64,000 bases of DNA from Saxidomus purpurata (taxonomy: Eukaryota; Mollusca; Bivalvia; Venerida; Veneridae), in assembly GCA_022818135.1 (NCBI GenBank), contig JAFMSR010000002.1, positions 23,273,677-23,337,676 on the forward strand, in the 5' to 3' direction. Positions 1-13,100 of this stretch are shown one piece after another (within the stretch, counting starts at the first letter, position 1; each line of letters opens with the position of its first letter). Below the pieces are notes generated by a model. It ran no database searches. It saw only the letters and a list, made by a program, of their open reading frames with translations, and was not told the DNA's origin. The position numbers were made by a program, and so were the translations under genes.

Positions 1-187
1 GTCGAACTTGACCTGTATTTTTTTATGTTGCACCTGTGTACCAAATATTATTTAAATCGGTCAAGTCGTTCATGAGTTATCATCCGGAAACCATAAAACC
101 AACAGACCGACCGACCGACCGACCAACCGACAAGCTCACTCCTATATACCCCCCCCAAACTTCGTTTTATGGGGGTATAATGACAAC
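1..187. repeat. 3' part of an interspersed repeat with a GACC microsatellite
   Basis: Begins outside the window. It contains a run of GACC/AACC units at about 103-132 and ends in a short GGGGGTATAAT-like tail. Confidence 0.4.
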
Positions 188-394
188 ATGCCACTGAAAC
201 TTGTTATACTTTACAGGTGCCCTTTAATTGGCATGTTGGTGTCTCAAACTTGTTTTTGTGGCATGCTGGGGCTCTGCTAACATGCCAGAACGAAACAAGA
301 GTGCCAAACTGTCACAAAATATGCCCATCAGGAAGGCATAACTCAGTATCTGGCAGTTCATAGGTTTTGTAAAACATATTTGGACTATAGAGAG

Positions 395-875
395 GACAAG
401 GCTTATTCACCTGTTCATTCTATATAGAGCTGAGAAGGCTCAATTCATCATTTTTCGATAATATAAGGACCATTTTCCAAAAGTGCCTTGGGTGATTTGG
501 CTGGTTATCAAACTTGGCCTAGACATTATGCCCACAAATATTTACACCAAGTTTAGTGAAGATCGGATGAAAACTGTTCGAAGTAGCACACTGACATTGC
601 TAATTTTGGAAAATTAAAGGGCAATAATCCAAAAGTGCCTGCCTAGGGCGATTTGGCTGGTTATCGAACATGGCTTAGACATTATGCCCACAAATATTTT
701 CAGCAAGTTTTGTGAAGATCAGATGAAAACTGTATGACAAAGAGAGCGGACAAGGCTTATTTGGCCAATTTTGGATAATTCAAGGGCCATATTCTAAAAG
801 TGTCTAAGGCGATTTGGTTCGTTATCAAACTTTGGCTGAGACATTATGCCCACAAACATGTTCAGCAAGTTAGCC
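395..875. repeat. Imperfect tandem repeat, unit about 165 bp
   Basis: About three units share GATTTGGCTGGTTATC, ACATTATGCCCACAAA and GAAGATCGGATGAAAACTG. A dispersed bivalve-type repeat beyond the TSP1 exons. Confidence 0.55.
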
Positions 876-1014
876 ACCATATTTTAGCAATCCTACTTAT
901 TCTAAGCTTTCATTATTTGGCACATTTTTGTCATTAGTTCAAAGGATAAACTCTTGTCAACCTACTTGCACAAAACGTAATTTTAAAACAACATTTAATT
1001 AGCATATTGATTAC

Positions 1015-1179
1015 CTGGACATTCCCATGTGGAGCAATTCTGGGCTTGCAACCTTTTCCCAACACAATCACTATCAGTTTCGATCTGCTTTTCACAAATA
1101 CGGTAACGAGTCTGTTGCCCACCTCCACATGTGATGTCACAACTTAACCATGGGAACCATGTTGTCCATTGGCCATTTA
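1015..1179 (-). CDS. Thrombospondin type-1 domain exon
   Basis: A 165-bp exon, acceptor TTCATAG, donor TCCAG|GTAATC, phase 1-1. It encodes a second TSP1 repeat with a three-tryptophan ladder (WTTWFPWLSC), CDITCGGG, RYRIC and six cysteines ending WECP. It is diverged from the neighbouring TSP1 exon, so the pair is not a recent duplication. More exons probably lie beyond position 1. Confidence 0.85.
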
Positions 1180-4100
1180 CTATGAAAACATTTCTGTTTA
1201 TCAAACTTTATAACGAAAGCAGTTTTCAAGATTTCCTATAGTATCTATTTGCTTATCACTAAATGTCAATTTTTCAACATGCATGGTGTCAGCCATGTAT
1301 ATAGTCCGCATATATAATAAATACTACTCCACAAGACCTGCGCTCATAATTTTCTTAATATATAATTATGCAAAGAAGGAACTAGGTCATACATTCATAA
1401 CAATTGATTCACACTTACAGTACAGTTTCCCAAAGGCAACTTGTGCGGTAAATGACGCACACATCCTACTTGTAAGTTACAATTAAATTATTCTACGCCT
1501 TGAACACAGCTTGGGGGAATTTTGACAATATTGTGTCAGAATCAAAATAATAAATGTGTCCCTGAATGTTATCATACAGTAACATGCAGTCAGTCGTTCT
1601 AAGCACCTGTGACTTAATTACTTTGCCTGTTAACGTATGTTTATCAACAATAACATACAGAAACACATTTATTATGTCTTGATTTAAGTGCCAAGCACCT
1701 GTGACTTAATTACTTTGTCTGTTAACGTATGTTTATCAACAATAACATACAGAGACACATTTATTATGTCTTGATTTAAGTGCTAAGCACCTGTGACTTA
1801 ATTACTTTGTCTGTTAACATATGTTTATCAACAATAACATACAGAGACATATTCATTATGTCTTTATTTAAGTGCTAAGCACCTGTGACTTAATTACTTT
1901 CTCTGTTAACGTATGTTTATCAACAATAACATACAGGGACACATTTATTATTTCCTGATTGAACACAATTCAATAAAATGTCAAAATTGACAACGTTAAC
2001 TGTTGAATGATCATCTTACACTTAGGTGTTTATAAAAATACAAATATACAGGCACTTAACTATTGGAGCTAAACTGAATTTTATTACCTGGGCAGGCAAT
2101 CATCTCGCAAACATGTGTTTGTACATAGTCCCCATTACATGTCTTTGTAAAGTCAACACACGTCCTGTATCTTCTATATATACCAGAACCACATGTCACT
2201 GAACATGGTGACCAGCTTCCCCATTCGCTTAATCCGATAGATGTATCTGTATAATTAAAATAAATTGTTGTTACAGGAATATACATTGTTCTTTTAACAA
2301 CATCTTGTCTGTCTCTCTAAACAGATGGCTTTTCCTCCTTATGCATTTATCCTAAATGTTATAGTGAATATGGTGTCTTTGTCTACTGTGTACTGTGACA
2401 TTTGCTTTGAATTAAATTTGATACCTTTCTTCTAATTAGACATACTGACCAATGATAAATGAGTGTTGTCCATATGACAGTGTGATTGAGTCAGATTATT
2501 CGAAGCACTTTATTGTTTAAAATCAAACTTTTTCTATCAATAGGACATTATTAAAGAGGCCAAACAAAGACTGTATTGCTCTACAGGACTGTTTTGTGAA
2601 AATCTTTAGGAAAATATTATCTGTTTTCTGGTGTAACAATAATTGGCTGGTCTTCCACAGCATGACTTAAAATGAAAGGTTGCAGGCAACCTTCTGAGCA
2701 AATTTTTTGGAAAATCCATTACAAAGTGCAACCTGTAGAGTGTTATTAAGGTTTTATAATAACCAGCTGTAGCAGGGTTGGTTTTCACACAGCATCACTC
2801 AATTTCTAAATAAAGCATTTATATGTAGCGGGCAATCTTCTAAGCAAGTTTTGTGAAACTCCATTTGAAAATGTGATCTGTAGTGTTATCAAGGTTTTAC
2901 AATAATCGCCCGTAACACGTTTCCACACACTGTCGCTCAACTTAATTCTGTACATAGATCATGTAGGGGAGACTGAGTTACTCTGCGGGCATGGGGCACA
3001 GTGAGACATGAAGATTTTAAAGTATATCTGGTACTTTGATTTCAATCTCTATCCCACTGAAGACTGGTTTCATCAAGCTTTTCCTGCTACAAAAAAGTTT
3101 CATGGCGAGATGATCAATCTAAATGTTTTGGTGAGGAAATGTTTGTTTTAACCTTAAAAGTGAAATACTAAAAATCATGAATATTGTTTTCAATTTGTTT
3201 TCAGCTTCCATAGTATCGAATATGATATCAGTAATTATACTATGTGTTTTAAATGTTAATTAACATTGTCATTTATTTATGATACAAAGAATTGCAAGGT
3301 AATATTTTGTTTTGGTAATGTGTCAGAGTCATCGGGTGGCAGTGACTGGGGTACTCTGGGACACTCAGTACCCTTAACCAAACACTTAGAAGTTTCATTG
3401 TGTGAAAGCAGTTGCCATATAATTCTATTTACTTTCAGATTAAATTCTTTATGCAGATGTAATGAGCGCATGTGACCGTGCAGAAAATATTCAGAATCTA
3501 GCTATCACTCTCTCGAATTTTAAGTCACTTTTAGCGAACATGCAAGCTTAAATTCGAACCCTGAATTTTATTAAGGTTGGGCCTTAAGGTGAGTAAGTTT
3601 GTTAACTTTTTAATCTGGCTGAGACCCCGGCATGTCTCCCATCATGCCTAAAAATGTCATTTGAGTGCTGAAATACGAGAATGAATTTACTTGATTGCAA
3701 TTACCAGTCAGTTTTTGCCGAGTGGTTTTTGATTGGTTGCCGAAATGTAGTTCAACCACAGAGACCAATGAAATCTGTTATTTACCAAAGTCCCCAGATA
3801 CTTTATATACTTGAAAGAATTATGGGTAATTACTACTGAACATCTTATTCATTAGATTAACCATTTTTAGCTCGACTTTTCTATGAAAAGGGGAGCTATC
3901 CTACTCGCCCCGGCGTCGGCGTTGGCGTCACACCTTGGTTAAGTTTTTCGTACCACCCCACTTTATTTCAAAAGTATTAGAGGTATGGCTTTGAAACTTA
4001 CCATACTTGTTTACCATCATAACCTCCATCTACAGACAAGAGTACATAACTCTGTCAATGTTTTTGACAGAATTATGGCCCTTTTTTTACTTAGAAAGTG

Positions 4101-7100
4101 TATTGAGCTTGGTTAAGTTTTTCGTACCACCTCACTTTATTTCAAAACCATTGGAGGTATTGCTTTGAAACTAACCATACTTGTTTACCATCACGACCTT
4201 CGTCAACAGACAAGAGGACATAACTCTGTCAAGGTTTTTGACAGAATTATGCCCCTTTTTGACTTAGAAAATACATTGAATATGGGTAAAATCCACTTAT
4301 TGTCTTAACCCTTTGAGATATTGCTTTGAAACTATTAATGCTATTTCACATCATTACCCCCATCTGTACGCAAGAGAAGGTAACTCTGTCAGGGATTTGT
4401 TTTAAAAATTAAGGCCTTTTATCGACTTTGAATCTTGGTTAAGTTTTTCGTACCAGTCCACTTTTTGACTGAACTGTTTGAGATATTAATTTGAAAGTTG
4501 GAATACTTGTTTACCATCATGATTCCCAAACATGGGCAGGAGAAGGTAATTCTGTCAAGGATTTTATTTAAATTATGGCCCTTTTTGACTTAGAAACTCA
4601 GTTAAAATTTTCATTCTTGTCCACTTGTTAACTTAACCATTTAAGATATTACTTTGAAAGTTGGAGCACTTATGTACCATTGTAAGACCTATCTGTAAGC
4701 AAAAGAAGATAACTCTGTGAAAAATTTTCTTGATTTGTACTTAGAAATTCCTGGTTAAAGTCTTGTGTGCCCTTAACTGTCAAAGTTTTGTTTTATTGGC
4801 AAGCACTAAAAAAGTCGAGCACGCTGTCCTACTGACAGCTCTTGTTATCAAATTCATATAAGGGTGGTACGGTGGTCGAGTGGTTAACACTATGGACTAC
4901 CAATCCGGAGGTCTCTGGTTCGAAGCCCAGCCGGGCACTGGAAATTTTAGAAACGCTTTTCAGTGTTTCCCTGGACCCAAGATGAACTGGTTAGAAACCC
5001 AGAGGTGGTCTCATGTCTATCAGTGCTTTACACCGGGCATGTAAACAAGAACCATGGCAAGGGATCTACTCGTAAAAGAGCTAGAGTCTGGTACCCAGAT
5101 TCCCTTGTAGCTGTATATGTCTCTCTACCGTATATACTAAAGGATGGTGGACCATAAGCACATCTAACACAATCTACCAACAAATTCATATATTATATAG
5201 GGTGTCAGGTTAAAACTATTTAGCTACTTTAGCTTGCTTATAGTGTAGCAAACTGTTCTAATTATCTTGCATATTTAGGGGGCCAACCGGTCTATAAAAT
5301 CTAACAATGAGTGTCATATATCAAAATGTTCAGCAGGTTCTGGACAATACCAAACGGAAGTTCATTTTACCCAAAAAATTTCACCTACAGTCTCTTTAAA
5401 ATTTTAGTAGTTACTATTTTAAATGTAGTGATCAAATGATAATGTCAAATTCAAAATCAAATGTACAAAATCTTGAAAATTGGACAAACGTCCAGATACA
5501 TGTTGTTTTTATCATATGCCTCATACAAAACATTTCGACAGTATATTCCAGAATTAAAAGTAATATGAAATGTTTTCATCTTCATCGTTGTTAGGCTCAG
5601 ATGATTTTATGATGTTTCCATGAAAATCTATGGGGCTTACTAGATGGCCGCAAGAATTGAGAAAATCAAACATACCACATTTTGTAATAATCCCAAGACC
5701 TGATTTAATTGTCCTTCACCTCAAGCTGCTTTAAAGCGTTACTCATTTCTAGTGTCAAATTTAAGGTCCAAAGGAAATTATATTTGACATAAGGCAAAGA
5801 TGCTTTCATAGTTTCATTTTCAATATAAAAATATCGTCACAATTCGTACTTGTGGATGTGTACCAGATAAGAAAACTTATTTCTTTTTTTTTCTCACAAT
5901 TGATTGGTTTGATCATGACTGGAGTCTCGAGACCAATTTATGAAAGCCATGATAGCCCTATATCGCTCACCTAATACAACTACACTAAATAACATGGTCA
6001 TTATCAATGTCACAGATAAACAAACATCAAACTACAAATATATGATGTTAAACTCATTCTAACCCTAGAGGTATGGTTTGAACAAACTTGGTAGAGGACC
6101 ACCCAGATTGTCACAACTCAAACACCTAAGCTGTACGCCTTGCAGTATGTAACAAGAAGAACTGCCAAAAAAAACAACTCGAATGCTATTCGATTCTCAG
6201 ATAAATTCCGCGTCTCTCCCTATATGTTGTTTCCTTGTACGTTTTATAATTATATGAAAAATGTAAAAATGTAGCATCACCTACCTTGTTTTTCCTTTTA
6301 ATTTATCCGCATATGGAGTTCCGGAAGCTCAGCATAATAATGATTTTTACCGAGGTGCATTTTGCACTTCATATGCGGGATTCCCCGGCGTGGCAGTGCC
6401 AAATATTTGTAAAACAACATTGCAGTAACAAAACTAAACTGGCAAAACTTGCCTCCTTTTGTAAAACTATTTTATCCCACTTCAAAAATTGACTCATTCT
6501 TCTAAATTTCTTGAACTTTATAAAGGTATTGCACAGAAATCTACATTTATATCTCTGATATACAGAATAGTGTATTTGTTCCTCAAAATATCACATGTTT
6601 ATTGTAGCTAGGATATAACAAACGTACATGTTTATATGATCACATGCTTGTAAGAAGCCTTGATCAGAAATAAAACTTGAAACTTGAAAATACTGTTGAT
6701 ATGTTTCATATCAGGAATATTTGTCCTTCTAAAGATAGAATAATACTGTAAAATAAATGCAAGAAAGTACATGAGTCTGTTTAAGAATTGTCCTTGCTGC
6801 ACATAAAATATGTAATTACTGTTGATATGTTTCATTTTAGGAATGTAACAAAGAAATACATCTTGTCGGATGTGGGGTGCCAAATTTTGACCTTTGACCT
6901 TGAGTTTAACATTGACCTCTACAACTAAATATGACCATGAGTAAATATTTAAAAGAAAACATATGTGAATTAAAATTAAAACTGGTTTGGTGTAAATGTG
7001 TACATATAAGGCAAACTAGCCTCAGTAAGGGATTATTTGGTTGTTTTCTCCATTTTGGTGGCAATCTTGGAAGCCATCTTGAATAACCATGGCAACAGCA

Positions 7101-10100
7101 TATCTGAACTAAACAGTGCCAGATATTTGTAAAACAACATTGCTGTAAATGTTGGCAGATTATTACTGTTGATATGCTTCATATTAGGAAAGTAACAAAG
7201 AAAAACATCTCGCCAAATGTACAATTTTTACAAAATTTGACCTTTGATCTTGAGTTTGACCTTGACATCTATAACTTGACCATGTTATGAACTGACCATG
7301 ATTACAAAATTTAAAGAGAACTAATGTGAAGTGAAAATAAAACAGATTTGGTGTTAATCTGTACATAAGTGACAAAGTAGTAGCAGATTAAGAGTATATT
7401 TGATAGTTTTCTGAATGTTGGCGACCTTTTTGGACGCCATCTTGGATTACCATGGCAACAACATATCTGAACTATACAGTGCTAATAATTTGGAGAATAT
7501 GGTTGTCGTAAATTTTGGTGAATAATTCATGTTGATGTGCTTCATATTAGGAATGTAACAAAGAAAAATATGTATCTGAATGTCCAATTTTCACAAAATT
7601 TGACCTTTGACCTTGAGTTTGACCTCGACCTCTATAACTTAAAATAATCATGATTACAAATTTGTCAAGAGAACTAATGTGAAGTGAAAATAAAACAGAT
7701 TTGGTGTTTATATGTACATAAATGAAAAAGTAGTAGCAAATAAAGGGTATATTTGGTTGTTTCTCAATTTTGGCGACCTTTTTGGACGCCATCTTGGATT
7801 ACCATGGCAACAACATATCTGAACTAAACAGTGCTAATAATTTGAAGAATATACATTGTTGTATATTTTGCTGAATAATTAATGTTGATATGTTTCATAT
7901 AAGGAATGTAACATAGAAAAATATGTATCCGAATGTCCAATTTTCACAAAATTTGACCTTTGACCTTGAATTTGACCTTGACCTCCATTACTTAAAATAA
8001 CCATGATTACAAACTTTAAAGAGAAGTAATGTGAAGAGAAAATAAAACAGATTTGGCGTTAATATGTACATAATTGACAAAGTAGTAGCAAATAAAGGGT
8101 ATATTTGGTTGTTTTCTCAATTTTGGCAACCTTTTTGGACGCCATCTTGGATTACCATGGCAACAACATATCTGAACTAAACAGTTCTAATAGTTTGAAG
8201 AAAATACATTGTTGTTAATTTTGACGAATAATTAATGTTGATGTGCTTCATATAAGGAATGTAACATAGAAATATATGTATCCGAATGTCCAATTTTCAC
8301 AAAATTTGACCTTTGACCTTGAATTTGACCTTGACCTCTATAACTGAAATTAATCGTGATTACAAATTTTTAAAGAGAACTAATGTGAAGTGAAAATAAA
8401 ACAGATTTTGTGTTAATCTGTACATACCAGACAAAGTAGTGACAGAAAAAGGTATATTTGCTTGTTTTCTACATGATGGCGGCCATCTTGGACGCCATCT
8501 TTGATTTCTGTCGACTCCAACCATTTTGGTAAAAATGAACTTCCGTTTCGTATTGCCCAGAGCCTGCTGAACATTTTGATATATGACACTCATTGTTAGA
8601 TTTTATAGACCGGTTTGGTGCTTTCAACCACAGGGTATTTGCTACACTATTACATGTAAAATACGATTTACCCCTGTAGGTCGTTCTAAATACTAGATAG
8701 TCTAAATGAATGATTACTTTAAATTCAAAGCCACATTTAAATGTAAATGGTGGCTTAGAAATAAGGGGAAGTAACTCAGACCAAATACTACTACATTGTT
8801 ACAAAGCATAATTTCACGTAATAAAGGGAAATAATTCAACATGGGGAAAGGACAAGTTATGTTATTAGTCACTCTTCTTCTTTTGAATACCATCTATCAC
8901 TCTGCAACATATAATGTATACTCAGTTGTGTAAATACTTTGTACAAACTGAGTTACTTCCCCTTATTTCTAATCCACCATTTGCATTTAAATGTGAGTTG
9001 GAGTTTAAAGTAATCATTCATTTAGGCTATTTAGTATTTAGATTTGTAAAGTTCTGGTGAAGTATAATGTATATACATGCTTGGTAGCGGGTCCAGGGTG
9101 TTTTTTGAAAATCCAAACTTCATGTGACTGTGTTGCAGGCAAACTTCTGAGCAAGTTATGTGAAAATCCATTATCAATTCAAGGTTTAACAATAAATAGC
9201 ACGGTTGGTTTTGACAGCCTGGCTCAATTTCTATAAAGAGAGCATATACAGGTGACAGGCAACCTTCTGAGCAAAATTTGTGAAAATCCATTACCTGTGA
9301 CATGTAGGCTACTGTAGGTGATATCAAGGTTTTACATTAATCTGCTGTTACACAGTTTTCATGCAGCATAGTCCATTTTCTATACAGATCATCAACAGGT
9401 TGCAGGCAACCTTCTGGGCATGTTTTGTGAAAATCCATTTGAAAATGTGTGTTGTAGGGTGCTGCTAAGATTTAACAATAATCTGTTGTACATAACATGG
9501 TTGATTTGCACACAACAAATGTAACCTGTTATTCAATGTTTTAGAAGAATTGCCTGCAACATAATTAGTTTTCCACAGCGTGGCTCAATTTTAATACAGA
9601 TCATCTACAGGTTGCAGGGAACCCTCCAAACAAGCTTTGTGAAAATCCATTGGAAAATGTGACCTGTACTGAATGATATCAAGATTTAACAATAACTGGC
9701 GTGGCTGTAGCACAATTGGTTTTCGTAATTGTTATACAATTAGAGCAATTAAACCCACAAAATAATTCTTTTGTGTGACTTTGCCAATAATAATCTGACC
9801 TTCTGTCGTCGTTCTCCTTGTTTTTATTGTTGAAGTTGTCTCTTCTGTAGCTGTTGTAACTGGAGTCCACTTCAATGATGTTGAAAAGGGTGTTGTAACT
9901 GTTGTGGAAGGTGTCCCAGTTTCAAGCACTGACATGGTACCTGAAATCGACGTATGTATTAATATTAGCAGGAATACTCTATAACCAGTTATAATGTATT
10001 TGAATTTGATTGAAATAAAATTATGAAATGTTATGAAAAAACACTATGAAAATGTAAATAGCGGTAATTATGAATTTTTTTCAAATTATCTAGAAAAAAA

Positions 10101-13100
10101 TAGCTTTTGTTACGAAAAATGTTTATGCTGCCGAATTCAGATATATAATATCTTGTCTTTATCATAATATCCTCACCACACTAAACTTATTGACGGTGTT
10201 GATCTTTAAATGACTGACCACGAGTGATTCATTGAAGTGCATAAACAAATAGGTGTATTAATTGACAACACTTGCATGGCAATTCCAAATATCTCAAGTG
10301 TGTGATAAATTAAACTCCAAAATAGCTCTGTTGAAACATATTATCTATTACTTGTCAGATGAAATGAAAAATATATTTTATAATGCATATCCTAGTACCA
10401 TGCTTCGACTACTGTTGAACTGTCTGGGGCAATACAATGAGCCCAAAATTAGATCTAAATATAATATCAAAATACAAAAAAAGGCTGCCAGAATTATATT
10501 AAATAAACCTTTAAATCTAGTTCGTCAGATATGTTTAATGAACTTAAATGGTTAAAATTCGAAAACAGGTGTGCTTACAGTACAGGTTTACTTATAATTA
10601 AATGCCAACATCAGCTACTACCGGAATATCTGACTGGGTTATTAACATTTTAGAACGATACACATTATAGACTACGTTCTTCCAGATCATATACTTAGAA
10701 CAGATTATATGAAAAAATCATTCAGTTACACCAGTATTAATATTTGGAATAAAATACGTACCTTTTGAAATCAAAAATATCTCTTCAGTATCGTCTTTCA
10801 AATACAAATACAATAACTTCCATTTACAAAAACAGTAGCAATGATCTAGCATTTTAAGAATATTATACTTTAGTTTCTTCCAGGTTCAGATCGAAATATC
10901 CGTCACCTTGGCAGAGCCTCGTTCCCACTTAAACAGTTACCCTCGGTGACGGATATTTCCATCTAAACCAAATATTTCATGGTAGAAACTATTTCTTGCA
11001 TACCGTCTTGTATTTTAAGGTAGATATTGAAATGCAAACTTATCGAAATGATGCATTTTCAAACGTGTTCGGGAAAGTTTAATCATTTTCAAGTAGATTT
11101 AAAAGTGTTTCATTTTTAAAATGGTTCGAAATGTTAAGGGCACGCCATACCAGTTTTGGTCCCAGTCACATGAAGTTTGGACCGGTCCACCAAAAGTCAT
11201 TTTATAAAACACTACTGACCAACTATCAAGCATAAATAGGTCTCTAATACATTATAAATGACTGATAGTCGGTCCGGGGAGAGAGTTAGTATGTAGTTCC
11301 CTAGAGGACAAACAAAAGCAAAAGTCAGAGAAAGACAAGGACAAAGAGAAAGAAAAAATTACAGGGCAGTTTGAAAAAGACTTTGATAAGTTTAAACAAG
11401 AAATTAGGGGCATTTTTCGCAAATTTGAAGATACAATTGACAAAACATTCACACAAATGGAAACTAAGTTTACCACAGTTCTTGAAGATCTAAGAAAAGA
11501 GGTTAATGTAATGAGATTAGAGGTTACTGATACAAAAGAGCAGATGACAGAAATGAGGTCCACAGCGTGGCTCAATTTTAATACAGATCATCTACAGGTT
11601 ACAGGGAACCTTCTGAACAAGTTTTGTGGAAAATCCATTGGAAAATGTGACCTGTACTGAATGATATCAAGATTTAACAATAATCGGCATGGCTGTAGCA
11701 CAATTGGTTTTCGTAATTGATATACAATTCGAGCAATTAAACCCACAAAATAATTCTTTTGTGTGACTTTGCAAAAAAAAATCTGACCTTCTGTCGTCGT
11801 TCTCCTTGTTTTTATTGTTGAAGTTGTCTCTTCTGTAGCTGTTGTAACTGGAGTCCACTTCAATGATGTTGAAAAGGGTGTTGTAACTGTTGTGGAAGGT
11901 GTCCCAGTTTCAAGCACTGACATGGTACCTGAATCAATGTGTGTATTGATATTTGTAAACCACAGAGCCATAATGTCACGATAACCTAGGTACTATTGGC
12001 CATTATACAAGGTCAACAATCGCATCGCAGGAAGCGTCAATTTTGACCTAGGGTCTTGATTTTAACAATATTTATAGAGGTCCACTTCACAACGTTACAT
12101 GGAAATATCAAAGCTCTTGGCCTAACGGTTTTTAAATTTTCCATATATAGGTCTATAGGAAATCAAATGGTCCCAAGGGCAGGATCAAGTTTTACCTGGG
12201 TCATGATTTGAACAATCTTGGTAGAGGTTCACTAGACAATGCTACATTCCAAACATCTAAGCTCTAGGCATTGTGTTTCAATATTGCTAGAGGTCCACAA
12301 GGCAGTGCTACACGCCAAATATCTACACTCAGCAATTTTTACACGTATACACCTCAAAGATGTGCCATATGTCAATCAGTTTATATACGTTTATTAAAAT
12401 TAATTGTAAAATAAGTTACATCATTCTTTTAATGCACGATTTGAATTTGATTGAAATAAAATTATGAAATGTTATGAAAAAACACTATGAAAACCGTAGG
12501 GGCATTATCGCACCAATATTTGGCCTTGTCCGGTATCGAATGTTGCCCCGCCAAGGTATTTTCCCGTACCGAATGTTGCCCCGCCAAAGTATTTTGACTC
12601 AGGAAACTAATAAAGGGAATCGAGCGCATCCATGGCGGAAAGAAAATAAAATTGATGTTGGGAAAAACGTGTTCACTTTAACACACTACAAGGCTATGGT
12701 GATGATGTAAACACTGAAGAAGTGTTCTCCATACAACCATGTACGAACAAGATGACAAGTTATAAGAAATAACCTTATATACAACAAGTTAATTGTGCTA
12801 CGATACCTGTGATTACCCCACCCACTATTTAACATATTCATTGATTTGGCAAACGAGTGATGAACTAGTCATAGCACGGGTTTTTCGTGTGACCAAAACG
12901 TAGATATTGACAAACATTATAAACACTACAACGTAAACAATCATCAAACTGTATTAAACATGTCTCACAGAAGCCAGTCCAGGAGAGAGTCAGTATGTAG
13001 TTCCCTAGAGGACAAACAAAAGCAAAAGTCAGAGAAAGACAAGGACAAAGAGAAAGAAAAATATATAGGGCAGTTTGAAAAAGACTTTGATAAGTTTAAA

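Noticed and set aside
1601..1968. CRISPR-like regular spacing
   Set aside because: Whole 92-bp units repeat, with no short repeat plus unique spacer pattern, and the DNA is animal.
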